Position numbers and translations under genes: made by a program
Notes under the pieces: generated by a model
Database searches by the model: none
What the model was told of the DNA's origin: nothing
What the model saw: the letters and a program-made list of their open reading frames with translations, nothing else
Assembly (NCBI GenBank): GCA_905221615.1
Contig: CAJNDT010002001.1
Span: 1,419,881-1,483,880, forward strand
Source: Symbiodinium sp. CCMP2592
Taxonomy: Eukaryota > Sar > Dinophyceae > Suessiales > Symbiodiniaceae
DNA length: 64,000 nucleotides
Reading direction: 5' to 3'
Shown: piece by piece, positions 29,880 through 42,135 of the stretch
Layout: each line of letters starts with the position of its first letter
How positions within the stretch are numbered: the first letter of the stretch is position 1

Positions 29880-30600
29880 AATCGTGACTGATGACTCATG
29901 ACATACATGGTGGTTTGCGGTCCAGGCACTGCGGCTGTAGGTGTTGCGATTGTTGGGGCCGGGTCCAGCGATGAACTGGGTTGGTTCGTTGACGCCCATG
30001 TTTGGACGGAGGAGGTGAATTTGGCCCCTCACCGGTCGTGTCGTTCGCAGGAACGGTACCCCAGTATGTTTCGGGTATGTAACCCGCCATCCGAAGTGAG
30101 CTGTATTGCTACGTACAGTTTTCAAAGGCTGAAGGCGGATGTTGGCTCGGTGCGGTCTGTGCTTGCTTGCTGTCGTGCAGGCGGTGTTGATCATGCTCCC
30201 AGAGCGCTTCATTCACGATGTCCAGACTCCAACGGACGTGCAAAACATCAACAAGTCTGCGACCCAGATGTCATTGACGATGGTTCGTACTGCTGGCATG
30301 TAACATGATCAGTGTGATCAGGCATCCACTAGGATGGTTCGAGTGCGTACTGACCTGCGAGACCGGCACAGGCAGTTCCCAGTGGCAGCAGGGTCGGATT
30401 GGGCAGCTCCCCCAGAGATTCTGATCCGATGTCCTCGAGGAGCCAACCAAGTAGCTGAGCAGATGCAACAGGGCCAGCGCAGAGACTGAAAGGTTGGTGA
30501 TCTTGATGGTTCGCCGGTGAAGGGAGATTGCGGCGATCAGCGCGTTTTGAAATCTCTGCGTCAATGTAGATGGTTGCGACGCGGAAATCAAAACAATGTG
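29880..30600 (-). CDS. Possible further minus-strand exons
   Basis: Stretches that could be exons of the gene ending at 29386: about 29900-30080 (QIHLLRPNMGVNEPTQFIAG), about 30340-30450 (WLAPRGHRIRISGGAAQSD) and about 30490-30590 (FQNALIAAISLHRRTIKITN). Phases and borders are unresolved, and plus-strand readings of the same DNA are also open. Confidence 0.2.
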
Positions 30601-31192
30601 AGTGATGTTAACGATGGAGGCCTGCGGGAGTTAGAAGTAAGTTTGAAGCTGAAAGTGATTGCGCTGCCAAAAAATAGTTAGGTACCATCACATCCATCAT
30701 CATCACCATCACCATATCATCATGATCATCATCGTCGTCGTCTCAAAAAGGATTACATGTAGCTGGCTTTGTTTTGATTGTGCTGTCGCCAGACCACTCA
30801 GGCAGACACCCAGTACACCGATCGTATCAAGATATACCTGGACGACACTGGCGGTGGCCAGGCCATTGATCCAGGCGAGTATCGGCCAGCATCCCAATTT
30901 ATCTCCAGACTTCAACGATAGGGTTTCCAGATTTGTGTCCTCGGGGTGCAACAAAATTACGTGCTCAGGATTGCCTTGAATGTTGGATCTGTGCAGTGTA
31001 CAGCGATCAGCCTGAAGTATTATTAGCGACGACCACAGGCTTGGGTTACGCACAACTGTATGGCATTCACAATGCACCTTGCACGCACTGTGTGTGGCCG
31101 CGTGCTTGACCCAGGTTTAGCTTTCCGGCTTTGGTGCCACCGAGCATGCTGCGACCTCAGAACTGTGATGCTGTCTGGACTTGATTCCCTAA

Positions 31193-31290
31193 GGCTCCAT
31201 GTACCCATATAGTGTATACTTAGGCTTAAAGTACCTATATAGGGACCCCTTTAAGGCTTAAGTATCTACTATATAGAAGTACATGGAGCC
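31193..31290. mobile_element. Palindromic mini-element, family E
   Basis: Perfect inverted ends GGCTCCATGTAC and GTACATGGAGCC, extended by AA/TT outside. The interior carries ATATAG and TTAGGCTTAAG/AGGCTTAAGTA motifs that fold back. No open frame. Confidence 0.65.
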
Positions 31291-31607
31291 TTTGGGATTA
31301 CTATCTCTCGGCAGCTGATGCTGTGCGGCCTTCCCGCGGACGGCTGAGCACCTTCCTCGCTTCAGCAGCCTGCTGTTCCACTGGCAGGTCCAACAACAAT
31401 TACTGGTCCATTTCCCTGTGGCATCCTCAGTGGCCCGGGTAATTACTTATGGTTTGAGTTTCGACATCCTAGTGTGTAAATCCATCGCATCGCCGGGAGA
31501 CGTCAAAACATTCGATCGTGGCGACCCGTCTTCTCTCAAATGCTGCATGTGCATTACGAAGAGCACTCGTGCCGTAATGACAGGGTCTTGATCTTTCGCT
31601 TTTGCAG

Positions 31608-34600
31608 GTGCTTCGATCGGGATTGTCAACAACCCGACGGGCAGCACCCTGCTCAGAACTGGTGTTGCAAAGATGCAAGTCCAACACTGTCAGACCTCGT
31701 CGCATGGGCTAGCTAGAGCCGCATCGTGTGAAGGTACATCATCGTGAGTTTCCCCATCGCGGGCTTCCAGCTTTACGAACTGTCACAAGAGGCTGGCTAC
31801 ATGTTTGTTGTTAAACACCAGGTCCGGTGCGAGAGTATTTCGGCGGGAGGCGATATGAACAGTTCAATATGAACATTGCGGGTGTCCGGGTGCAGGCTAT
31901 TAACAAGAAAGGAGACAAGACTAGCGTGCGGTTCGCTCTGTACAGCTGAACAGGCCATATCAACGAAGCTGGTATCAAGATTTTGTAGACAAGAGAATCG
32001 GTGGCGGCGACAATACTCAGCATGAACTTTATTTCATAGTATTGCTGAACAGTGCGCTGCAAACATACGTCTTCGAGCTCAATTTCAGATTGTTGGCATA
32101 TGTGCCAGCACGTACTACTGCCCATCTCGGAAATCGAAGATGCTCACATCTTAAGCTCACACCTAAATCCTGTGACTCAGAGATCCCAATACCCCTTAAT
32201 TCAGGAATATACCTTAAACAATAGTATTAAGGCCCCTATTATTGAAGGTCTATTCCTTAATTAAGGGGTATTGGGTTCTCTGGGGAAAGCTCATGAATTC
32301 CCGGCCTCAGACGCTTCGGGTCACTACGAACTTCGCCCCGCGCAGAGCGCGCCTTAGCGGAGAGGCGGGCTTGAAACTAAGGGTCCTGACAGGCGCATGT
32401 ATTTATGTATGTATGATGTATGTATGTATGTATGTATGTATGTATGTATGTATATATAAATATGTGTATACACATATATCCGTAGATATATACATGTATA
32501 TACGTCTACGTGGACTGGGCGTGCTTCGGGCTTTTGAGGTTGTGCATCTGCCTGCACGGCTTCGGGTTTCGGATCTTCGCATGTCGCTTTTTAGGAACAG
32601 GACAGAGGGTTCTGAGGTTTCAGACGGCTTCCCAATGCAGGTGTGGAAGCGCCGAAGCGATTCAAGGGGTCGGAGTCAGATTTTTAGAGTTCGGTTTGGG
32701 TCTCATACTGCGAGTTTCCAGGTCCCAGAACCGTTTAGTATTTCCGGTCGTAGCGCTATTGCTCTCACAATACCGTCATTTTAGTACAGCATCGTTATTG
32801 TGAGCAATCGGTTTGTTCTTGTCTCCTTGCAGGATATGGTACGGTTTCACCAAGTTTCGATTCCGCAGGGAGGGATGTTTTCCAAGTGAACTCGGCTGTT
32901 GCATGGCGGTGGTCTCTGACTGGCTGACGATTCGGAACACATCGGAGCGCTCTCGAAAGTAAGGTCCGGTTTACATCACTCTGAAGAATGACCATGACAT
33001 GTTGCTGCTTGATTTCCGTGACAACTGATGATGGCTAGGGTTCCCGTAGAATTCGTGTGCGTGTTTAGAGTACTCGTATCATCCAGAAAACATGAGAAAA
33101 ACACGACCGGCCCTGAAGGTGTTCATCCCACTATTTGCGTTCATCCTCCTGTTGCTCAGACCGTTGTACCGGCCTCAGTGGCAGAGCTCCCGAGAGCCGC
33201 TTCAGATGGTGGACATAGCAACCTTTCGAGTGACAAGAAAACGCTTTTGGCTCGGGTTACTATACCTGGATTTAAGGATAGCCGGATAGCCACGACGAAA
33301 TTCATACAGTGAGAAGAAGCATAGCTACAAGAACACGAAATACAGTATATTCGTTAGACCAACAACGACCTGTGCAAGCTTGTCATAAAGTTGCTGTTGC
33401 CCGAGTAGTTGAGCTTGCGATTAAGCTGCTGGCGAGACTTGCATTTACTTACAATGACCCTCATCATGCTTAGGACTGATTTTTGTCAGTTGGCAGTCTC
33501 ACTGCCCGATGACAGCACATTGAGTCGCAGCTGGATTAAGAATAATCCTTTCCATTACCTTTCAACTTCAACCGCTTGCCGCGCAGTCTCAGTTTGTAGA
33601 TGAACTGACTGGCTTCAGCATTCAATGTGCGGGGAACATTTACAGACAGAACGAGGAGAACATTCGACGAGGGACCGGCGAAGAGGAATGGCTTTCCTTT
33701 GGGGCTGCAGACTCAGAGATCCCAACACCCCTTACTTAAGGAGTATACCTTAAACCATCATATTAAGGCCCGCATTATTTAAGGTATATTCCTTAATTAA
33801 GGGGTATTGGGTTCTCTGGGCAGGGCTAAGAGCATCAATCTCACGCGCATACCCTGCCGCGGACACTAGCTCACGGCAGACAGCCTGACACCCTAAACCC
33901 CTAAACCCCTAAACCCCTAAACCCTAAACCCATGTGAAGCCCTCGCGAGGCGATAAGATGCAAGCGCAGCGTCTCACCTGCCAAGTGGCGCCAACGGCGC
34001 CAGAACCACAGCCCAAGAGCGCTCAGCTTCCGTTAATCGTGAACCTGAGCAATTCAGAAGGCAGGTTCTTTATCAAAGGAATTCCGCCCTACCCAGAGCC
34101 TGAACACATGTATTCATGTCAAAAGTTACCATACTGCAGATGGGTGTCCAACTCGTCGTCGCATAAACCGCTGACCATGGCAACTCGCACCAGAGCCTAC
34201 CACCAGTCTACCACTCCTTCTCAGTTGCTGGCAGTTAGAAAGCGATTTTTTTTCACTTGAGCAGCCCCCTCCAGTCAAAAAGTCACAGCCCAAGAAACCC
34301 TGGCAGCTTACGATAAAAGACGGTGCTGCTGTTGTCTCGTGCACGAAGTGACTAGGATAAGCCACGTCGCTGTAATGTAAAGCCTTGTGCCACAGAAGCT
34401 GAGCATCCGACAGCTATCAATTCCTGATGCTTCCATTTCCTTAACCAGTGTTCTGAGCGGCGTATTTCTTGAGACGCTGGTTGCTTCTATTGCCTATGCT
34501 GTTTACGGGGGAGAACCCGAAGATCATGCTTGGAAGTGGATGCGGAAGGGAATTCGTTGCACACCAATTGCGCAGTCTCGCGTGTCGTGTTAAAGCAGTG

Positions 34601-35158
34601 GAAGCGTAGGGCTACCATCTACGAGAGACTGCAGATTTGATTTGCAGAGTCTTTTCTGATTCCAGCAAGTGAATTAGAATGAATGCAAGAGGATGAGAAG
34701 GAGGACAAGTTGCCTCACTGGCTCATTAGTCAATGTTGACTCCCGGACTGTCCCAGTCCTCGAAAAGAACAATTTGTTTGGCTACGACGGCTGCGTGCCT
34801 GGGGCCGCTTTGACTTTGGCCGAGACTATGCTGCGGATGGCTTCCTACTAGTACTTCAGCTACTTTGCCTTCCTCGGGAAGCCGCTGCTTTCAAGCACGC
34901 ACGAGTTGTTAGTGCTTTCAGGTGCTTGCAGATGTAGCCTTCCGCATAACGCTATCTGGAGACACGGTCAGGGCCCTCAAGTGGCTGTCAGAGACGCCCC
35001 CGAAGCAGTGCACGGCAGTCCGTTGCAAGATTTTCTTCACTGCCGAGGCAGGAAGTAGGAACAGGCAGCTGGCACCTCGCTCGCAGCCTAGGGTATCGCG
35101 ACTAAAAGTGACTTTTGCGAGAGGTCGGCGAGGGTGCCACGGCACAGTCTCACTCTGA
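31608..35158 (+). CDS. Putative multi-exon gene C (unrecognised, phase-consistent exons)
   Basis: Candidate exons: 31608 to about 31690 (ASIGIVNNPTGSTLLRTGVA), 31822-31949 (PVREYFGGRRYEQFNMNIAG...), 32833-32927 (YGTVSPSFDSAGRDVFQVNS...), 33119-33312 (VHPTICVHPPVAQTVVPASV...), 33587-33712 (SQFVDELTGFSIQCAGNIYR...), 34730-34851 (NVDSRTVPVLEKNNLFGYDG...) and 34922-35158 (VLADVAFRITLSGDTVRALK...). Five of the seven begin with two bases before the first full codon after an AG, so they share one splice phase, which chance frames would not. Several reach stops soon after, so true donors lie upstream of those stops. The fifth exon runs directly into mini-element C copy 2. No known domain recognised; the composition suggests an extracellular protein. 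Confidence 0.45.
32178..32282. mobile_element. Palindromic mini-element, family C, copy 1
   Basis: Inverted ends CAGAGATCCCAATACCCCTT and AAGGGGTATTGGGTTCTCTG (one mismatch) with TTAAGG-rich AT sequence between. About 85% similar by eye to copy 2 at 33713-33818. Both are preceded by GACT. Confidence 0.75.
32400..32480. repeat. (TATG)n microsatellite
   Basis: GTATGTATGT units pass into TATATA. Confidence 0.9.
33713..33818. mobile_element. Palindromic mini-element, family C, copy 2
   Basis: Same ends and interior as copy 1. It begins exactly where candidate exon 33587-33712 stops looking like coding sequence. Confidence 0.75.
33889..33931. repeat. Interstitial telomere-like array (CCCTAAA-type)
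   Basis: CCCTAAA and CCCCTAAA units, five to six copies. Confidence 0.9.
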
Positions 35159-35221
35159 GGGAAAGAGGGCCGGAGCATGTCCAGAGCCAGGCGAGTGCCT
35201 GTACCAGCCTCCTGACATATA

Positions 35222-35335
35222 ATGTTATGTTATATTATATATATATATACGTATATATCTGTGTGTGCGTGTGTCTGTGTGTCTGTGTGTTTGCGCGTGT
35301 GTCGATGTTCAGACACACACACACATCCACATGTG
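35222..35335. repeat. (TA)n / (TG)n / (CA)n microsatellite
   Basis: TA, then TGTG with CTG variants, then ACACACAC. Confidence 0.9.
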
Positions 35336-36642
35336 TGTAGAGTGTTGGCACGTGTGTTTATTCATTCATTAGTTAATTACACGAATGACAGTGGACTGCA
35401 GCGACAACGACGACACAATTGTAGCTGGGCAGCCGGACCACATCCTTCACACAGGCGAGGCCCTAAGGGCCGTAGGCAAGTCCGGAATATCTTTGCGTGT
35501 GCCAAAGAAAATGTGGGGTTCAGGGTTTTGCGTTTAGAGGGCAAGGTACGCATCACCCTCGTTCCAACTTTCTGAGGGCATGAGCATGACCCGGTTGACC
35601 CGTTTCGTTTGCAAACTCAACGCACTTTAGTTGACCAGTCCAGATGAATATAACTCATTGTACTGTTTTAGTGCATCCGAATGCCTATGGAAGTCGTTCT
35701 TGACTTCTGAGGCTATTCTGGTTTGGGGGGAAGTTTTGAAGCATCTGCAAAGACACATGAAGTGCTCCAGTACCATCAGCATCGGCATCTGCGCGAGTGA
35801 CCACGACGACTAGCCGTCCAATGTGCTTAGCGTAGTTGACGGGACCGCGCGGCAGTTCGATGCTTGGATTTAAAGTATGATGCAAGTCTATTTCTGGGGA
35901 CTCTAGCACGTGTGTGTCATCCGTGTGCCCGCTGAGCATACGTAACAGTCCAGCTTCTGCCAGTGCTGATGAGGCTTGAGCACTCGCCGTTTTCCCGGCC
36001 ACAGCTTAAACTGTATAAATTCAGCGCCTTTTCCGCTCCCTGGACGAAGAAGGACCCCTCGCCTGGCGACCTCAGATGTTCCGTGGCCCAACAAGATCCC
36101 TGCCCTCCGGCCTCGGAGCGCCACACAGCCGACCCAAAGACCCAAAGCCGCCAAGCCCTCAGCCCTGAACTCCGACGGAACCCCAAGAAGTCAGCTGTAC
36201 CATACGGGGGCCCTAGCGCTTAAAGCCGGGCGATGGACGATGACCTGGAGCGCGCTGCGCGAAAGCATCGCCTTCAACAACGTCATGGCGCGATTCGAGC
36301 CGGAAACTCAGGGCGATAGAATCATAATACGAATACAAATGAATTTTATCATACTATATACGAGTAACGAATTATATATTCATTGTGTTGGTATAATACT
36401 ATCATCATAACCTAGTACTGGATTCAGAGGTCGGCTTAGGCTTTGGAAGGTGCTGGGTTGTGTCCATAGCCGCTTCTCAGAGATTTATTCAGGGATAATG
36501 TTTCTTGGCTAGCTTTTGTTCATTTTTGTGCCATTGGCATCGTACTTGTTTTTTGCTCTGTTTCTCTTTAGTCTTGTCGCCGTTAAAAACCAGTGTTGCG
36601 CTTTTGCACTTATCGTTGTCATTATTCTCGCTACTCTGCAGG
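35336..36642. other. Mostly non-coding, one weak open frame
   Basis: 35631-35813 on the plus strand could encode ILVWGEVLKHLQRHMKCSST in frame with TAG, without a clear start or acceptor. AT-rich at 36310-36420. Nothing else supported. Confidence 0.3.
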
Positions 36643-36822
36643 TTCCCCGGGGAGGACAATGAAGGTTTACGGATGGGGTCAGATGCCTGTTCTACGGGTC
36701 AGGGGCGAGGAGGGTTTAGTTTGAACGGGTTTGGTTATGTTCATAATTGCTTCACCTGCCAGGCCAAAGTGCTTAGGAGTGACGCGGCGAAAGCAGGAGA
36801 AAGCGAGGTTGAAAAGGTGTAG
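36643..36822 (+). CDS. Candidate exon (unrecognised)
   Basis: After CTCTGCAG the frame reads FPGEDNEGLRMGSDACSTGQ, then GGFSLNGFGYVHNCFTCQAK, and ends AGESEVEKV before TAG. The acceptor-like pyrimidine-rich region upstream is good. A second candidate nearby (about 36996-37096) encodes an acidic C-terminus (LAGDDQDDETKEEALPL) in one frame, but an equally open frame there is basic. Confidence 0.3.
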   Translation, partial: FPGEDNEGLRMGSDACSTGQGRGGFSLNGFGYVHNCFTCQAKVLRSDAAKAGESEVEKV

Positions 36823-37099
36823 TTGACGATTCAGGCTTTCTTCCTGGGATCTCAGGGTGAGCCACCTCAAAACCCGAGGCAAAAGATAAGTCGCCCTAGT
36901 CCTCGGCCGTAAATACCAAACCGCAGCAGCAGGAATCAGACTCTCCCTGGCGACGACTTTTACTCTGGTAGTCCCTTGTTTGTTTCTGCCTTGAGGCACA
37001 GCAGAGGCAGCGGCTGCAGGAGGAGCAGAAGAAGGCACTCGCCTTGCAGGGGATGACCAGGACGACGAGACAAAGGAGGAAGCACTACCCCTGTAGCCT

Positions 37100-38366
37100 C
37101 CTTCCTGTTTGGGTCCACAGCTTTGCCAGCCTGCAAGGCTGCTTTGGACGTCTCCCCTGCGAATGCAGGCCGCAGGGTTTTCGCTTGAGAAATTGAAGCG
37201 AGTTTATGGGCGTCTCTTCCTTCGCGGCCTTTTATCAGCTAGCGACATACTTTGCAGATGCCGTGGCTTCATCGAGCAGCCGACCGGCCAACCCCGCAGA
37301 GCAGGCTCAGGCTGGGTCTCTGGTAAGCAGGCCGAGGCAAACGACCGAAACTCAAGGAATGCACTGTAGTTTAAGTGTTGCGTAGTTTTAAGTTGCAAGG
37401 CTACCGGCAGTGCCTCTTGCAGCAGGAACTGCTGCGCGATGCAGCGCAATCATCTTCAGTTACCAGTGTTCACTTCTTGACATCTCGTCGGTTTCAGGGA
37501 TTTCCTCGAATGGACATCTACACAAAAGGATCCGATTACGGGTGCATGCATGCATGAAACCTGAAAGCAGCTCGTGCACTCTCTGATTCCGGATCATGAG
37601 TGGAACTGAGCTGATGCACAGTGGCTGACAGTGTTCGATCAGAAAAGCTTATCGGTTGTGAGTTTCAAGTCGCGGAGGTTCGTGTTCGACCTGTGCGATT
37701 CATGTCTCATGAAGAGCCTAAAAGGGGAGCACAGTGCCCAGAATTTCTCGCATGCCCATATAGCCTGAAACGCAGAGCTGCCCACAGTCAATTGTCCAGT
37801 GCTTACCCTCTAAACCCTAAAATCTTAAGTCCATTTGCTCGCATGAAAGCTCGAGCGTCTTGGCAGGATCAATCTCGCACTTGTAGGTTTGTAGGCCCAG
37901 CCAGTCCGAATCCGATCCCGGCATCAGTTGCGCAACAACATCTCTTGAGCACCTGCTACACCAAGCAGCCCATCCGTTAGCAGCAGCAAGTTACGTCAAC
38001 AGTGTCGCAGGGTACAACGCATATACACAAAATTCTTTGGGCACGAACTTAGCCTCGACCATCTTTTCGTTTCTTGGGTACTAACTTAGCCTAGACCATC
38101 TTTCCGGCATGAGGGTTCTTTGACACATCCAAAGACGTTGTGTTGAATTCATCTTCATCCGCGGCTTGCGTCAGAGCCTCAGCTTCCTGGCTGTCGGTTG
38201 AATGTGGCGTCATCTTGTCTACGAAAACCATCAAATGAAGTCCCATAGTCTGCTAGTGGTTATGGAGAGTGTGCCTTAATATTGTATGCACATCTACGTG
38301 CTTGCAGCGGCTGTGAGTTTCGAGCGACTACTTTTCCAGCTTGTGCTGGAGTGCACTACCACAACT
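37100..38366. other. No supported gene
   Basis: Short open frames only (for example 37621-37980 on the plus strand). CTCTAAACCCTAAAATCTTAAGTC at 37809-37832 resembles the telomere-like motif next to the LINE insertion point. Confidence 0.35.
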
Positions 38367-38459
38367 AAATGCTACTGCTGCAGCTGCTGCTACTGCTACT
38401 ACTACCACCACTACCACTACAACTACCACTTCCGCTACCGCTGCCACTCTACTACTACG

Positions 38460-38501
<42 letters not shown>

Positions 38502-38526
38502 GCTACTGCTACTGCTACTGCTACTG

Positions 38527-38571
<45 letters not shown>

Positions 38572-38591
38572 CTACTCCTACTACTACTACA

Positions 38592-38627
<36 letters not shown>

Positions 38628-38740
38628 GCTACTGCTACTGCTACTGCTACTGCTACTGCTACTGCTACTGCTACTGCTACCACCACTTCTACTACGACGA
38701 CCACTACTACGACCACTACCGCTAGTACTAAGCAGCTGCC
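38367..38740. repeat. (CTA)n / (CTACTG)n / (CAC)n compound microsatellite
   Basis: About 370 bases of CTA triplets with blocks of CTACTG hexamers and CCTACT. All reading frames are open on both strands; these are artefacts. Confidence 0.95.
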
Positions 38741-38939
38741 CCAAACCCCAGCTCTAAGCCGTGAAGCCCAGATCCAAAGCCACATTCAGCAAAACCAAAG
38801 TCTAAAGCCCTCGGCGCCAGAGACACAAGAACCACAAGCCACACATCCCCTGCCAAGATCCGCATGCCATGCGCCTCCCAGAGCAGGTTGCCGCATGGAG
38901 AGTTTTTTCATTTCTCTTGCTGGGCTTGTGGTGTATAGT

Positions 38940-38990
38940 CCCCTGAACCCCAAACCCTAAAGCCCTAAGGGTTTAAGCAGTTTAGGGTTG
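38940..38990. repeat. Short telomere-like motifs
   Basis: CCCCAAACCCTAAAGCCCTAAGG followed by TTTAAGCAGTTTAGGGTTG in inverted orientation. Confidence 0.6.
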
Positions 38991-39159
38991 AGTCATTGGG
39001 TCATTGAGGGCCTGAGGGTTTCTCCTTGGGTTTTTAGGTTGAGCTTGCGGCACTTAGGCTGATCTTTCCGAGAGTTGAGTGGGGTTCCAGACTTCGAGCA
39101 ACAGGGACGCGTTTCAAAGCCAACTGGGCGTGGGGTTATTTGCATGCATGTATGTGTGT

Positions 39160-39330
39160 GTGTATATATATATATATATGTGCGCACATGTAACATGTAC
39201 AGTTTCCTATGTAGATTATGCAGTATGCTATGTATGTAAATATACTGTATGCAACATTATATATATATATATATATATATGTATATCAGGAAATTGTCTA
39301 TGTCTATATATATATATATATATATATTAA
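39160..39330. repeat. Three clustered (TA)n microsatellites
   Basis: TA runs at about 39162-39180, 39257-39281 and 39304-39328. Confidence 0.9.
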
Positions 39331-39454
39331 CATATTGAATTGTGTATTTGTTGTGGCAACATGGCTTTGCAGGCGCGAGACTCGGTTTCTGGAGCGCTTT
39401 CTCTTTCAGGACCAGCCAGAAGACTCGCTGCAATCAAAAGCCAAACATGTAGCA

Positions 39455-39610
39455 CGCCATTGTCATCACCATCACCGCCATCACTGTCACCACCATCACC
39501 ACCATCACCACCATCACCAGCATCATCACCAACACCACCATCACCACCATCACCGTCACCTTCATCATGATCATGATGATGATCATCATCGTTATTATCT
39601 TCATCATCGC
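39455..39610. repeat. (CAC)n / (CAT)n / (GAT)n microsatellite
   Basis: CACCAT-type triplets, then GATGATGATCATCATCG. Poly-His and poly-Met frames arise from it. Confidence 0.9.
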
Positions 39611-40104
39611 CACCGGTATCATTAGCACTATCGAGTCTACTCTCGCGGTATTGTTATGCGGTCATTCGGTTCGAGGGGAATGCCTCGAATCAAACCTATG
39701 GGAACTGCATGTGTCATGGCCGCAGGCGAGTCCGCAAGCGGAATGGGCCGAGCTCTCAGCCAAATCGAGAGCTCGCGATTTCTGTTTTTTGAGGCACCTA
39801 AACCGTATACATCTCAAACCTGTAGACCATAAAACCCTTGCCCCAAACCGTGAACGCAATCCCTAACCCCTTTGCAAACCCAGCCACTGGGCCATCCTGC
39901 CCATCGCTACCGGAGCAGCGCAACGCCCCCTTGAGTCCACATGCCTAGGCACGTAAACGATGACTTCCAGACCCGAGATCCCAATGAAACCCGAAAATCT
40001 TCAAGAGCAAAGTTCGTAGGTGCCGGAGAAGGCTGTCTGCGCCATTCGCTTCCACGTGCGGCTGGTGGGCAACTGGGGTCATGCGCGATTACAAGTTACC
40101 CAAA

Positions 40105-40182
40105 GGCCCCGTAGTAGTTCCTTTTGGGGATTACCTTATAGAAATCTAAACATGAACCCCAAACAGGAACTACTTTGGGGCC
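40105..40182. mobile_element. Palindromic mini-element, family A, copy 2
   Basis: GGCCCCGTAGTAGTTCCTTT at the left, the complement of AACAGGAACTACTTTGGGGCC at the right. Loop TTACCTTATAGAAATCTAAA. Confidence 0.75.
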
Positions 40183-40379
40183 TGTGGGTAGTTTCTACAG
40201 CTGTAGACGCAAGCGAATATCAGTCTTATCATCAGTGCGTAAGTTCGACATCGTCAGTCTAGTTGATTCTGGAGTCTCCCGAAGTGCAGTTCCTGGGCAG
40301 CTTTTCAGTCTGTTTCGGAGTCTTGCGGTTTCGGTTTTTGTTGAGATCGGGGTGGCTGAGTACTCTGAAGTTTAAAAGG

Positions 40380-41695
40380 ATTCTGGGTTGCAGTGAGAGT
40401 TTCTAATTCGGCCCCTGTTACCTGCGAGCAATGTTCAGACCGAAGGGGAGAGGATCACATCCTCATTGAAAGCGTAGTTGTGTGTGTGTGTGTGTCTTTG
40501 CAATAACAACGACAGGTAATTACTTCCGTCCGACTTTACAGTGCTTGCGTCAGTTGTCTTCAATGATTCCAGGCCCAGTGGCGGTGGCCACTATCTGCAA
40601 GCCCTTCCGAATACCACAGTTTTCGAAGGGAATGTGACATCGCTACGATTTTTTGCTATTGCCTGATCCCATGACCCTCCATACCCATGTAGCACTACAT
40701 CAAGCTTTCCAGTCAGCCTTTACCCAAGCTATCGGGCATCCTACAGGTCAGCTTGTTGTTGGAGAAGTTGGACCTTCCCTACGCACAGCTCCAGGTGGCC
40801 ATGTGGATTTTAATGTAATGAGCTGCCCGTTAGCCGGCAAGGGTCAATCAGTCGTGGAAGCACATCGATTAGCCGCGGCCTCCGCAGTACCGCGCATGTT
40901 TCTAGCATAGGTCATCGCCGTGCTGATTTGGATATGAAGTGCAATCTGGTGTAACTATGTGCCTGTGAGCTGCAATTCGCATTGCAGACCTTATCGTGTC
41001 GATTCCCGGCAAAGCTATGCACAACAACATGAATTGAAACTTCTCCTGATAGATCCTACTGGCCCTCAAACCCTAAGAACCCGTCCGGAGTTCTAGTGGA
41101 CCTCTACGTCATTCACTCTTGATCCCCTGGGTCTCTGCAGCGGGTTGCATGTCAGGAGCTGCGTGTGAGCTGCCGACGGGGATGCAAGGTCCACGCGTCC
41201 ATCAATGAGGGTGAGGCCAGGTGTTTCGGGTTCAGAGGTCCTGAAGATCAAGATCCTACTATGTATGACCTATTTTGGGAGTCCAGTAGCTTACCCTCCA
41301 AAAGATGCCGCAGCATGATCGCTCCCCTCAGAACGGGTGGTGGGTTGTTACTCAGGTGCACCCTAAATTCCAGTCAGGCTGCAGTTCTCCCAATGGTCCA
41401 ATATCTGATGCAAGAATGGCTCATGTGTGGATATGAGGCTGCCGGGTTTGGTGGAAGTGGTGATAAGAGTGTTTTTTTTTCGGGGGCAGGGCCGGGGAAG
41501 GAAGGGATTAGTTTGCGGGATTTATAGATCTTTGGCTGTGACTTTCGGCTGTTAAAGGGGTGAGACATGGGACTTCCTTCGATGTTAGGATGAGTAGTCA
41601 CGTCGGATGCTGTCGAATGCCTGCCAGACGTGCAGGTTTGGCAGACCTCCCCAGGCCAGCAAGCTCTGATCTTTCTTGCTTGGCACGTGCCATAT
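40380..41695. other. No supported gene
   Basis: A (TG)n run lies at 40479-40494. Plus-strand frames at 40653-40910 and 41165-41527 have no clear borders; the former includes a natural-looking stretch (GHPTGQLVVGEVGPSLRTAP) and might be an exon. Confidence 0.25.
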
Positions 41696-41780
41696 GGGGG
41701 TTTCCGAAAATAGGGGACCCTAATATAGTACCCTAAATAGTAGGATCCTTATTCTAGGGGCCCCAAAATAAGGTACCCGG
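41696..41780. mobile_element. Family B mini-element, copy with decayed right end
   Basis: The left end GGGGGTTTCCGAAAATAGGG is intact. The interior matches family B (TATAGTACCCTAAATAGTAG, CCCCAAAATAAGGTACCC). The right terminal repeat is replaced by GGGTTCCGGGACTC. Confidence 0.65.
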
Positions 41781-42045
41781 GTTCCGGGACTCGAGTCAGC
41801 ATCTTCCAGGGCTCCACTGAGACTCTGTCAGAGCCGCCGGGTTGAGGGTTTATAGGGACCCTAAACCCTATAAGCCCTAAACGCACAAATCGAGAAGTGT
41901 ACCAAGTTTCGAAAAAACAATCCCTAAACCCTTCCGCTTCTCTACTTAATGTTGCGTATCCGCATCTCTCTGATTCCGAGATAGCGCTCCGCAAGTCACG
42001 TGAAGACTGGGAGCGATGGCCTCGTGACATAGAGTACCCATATAT

Positions 42046-42130
42046 GGGGGTAGCTTATTTTGGGGCCCCTAGAATAAGGATCCTACTATATAGGGTACTA
42101 TATTAGGGTCCCCTATTTTCGGAAACCCCC
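42046..42130 (-). mobile_element. Family B mini-element with ATAT duplication
   Basis: Reverse orientation. GGGGGTAGCTTATTTTGGGG begins it, TTTTCGGAAACCCCC ends it. ATAT flanks both sides (42042-42045 and 42131-42134). A family A copy starts at the next base. Confidence 0.7.
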
Positions 42131-42135
42131 ATATA

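Noticed and set aside
38286-38960. Long Thr-, Ser-, Leu-, Tyr- and Val-rich frames on both strands.
   Set aside because: They are translations of the CTA/CTG microsatellite and are open in every frame.
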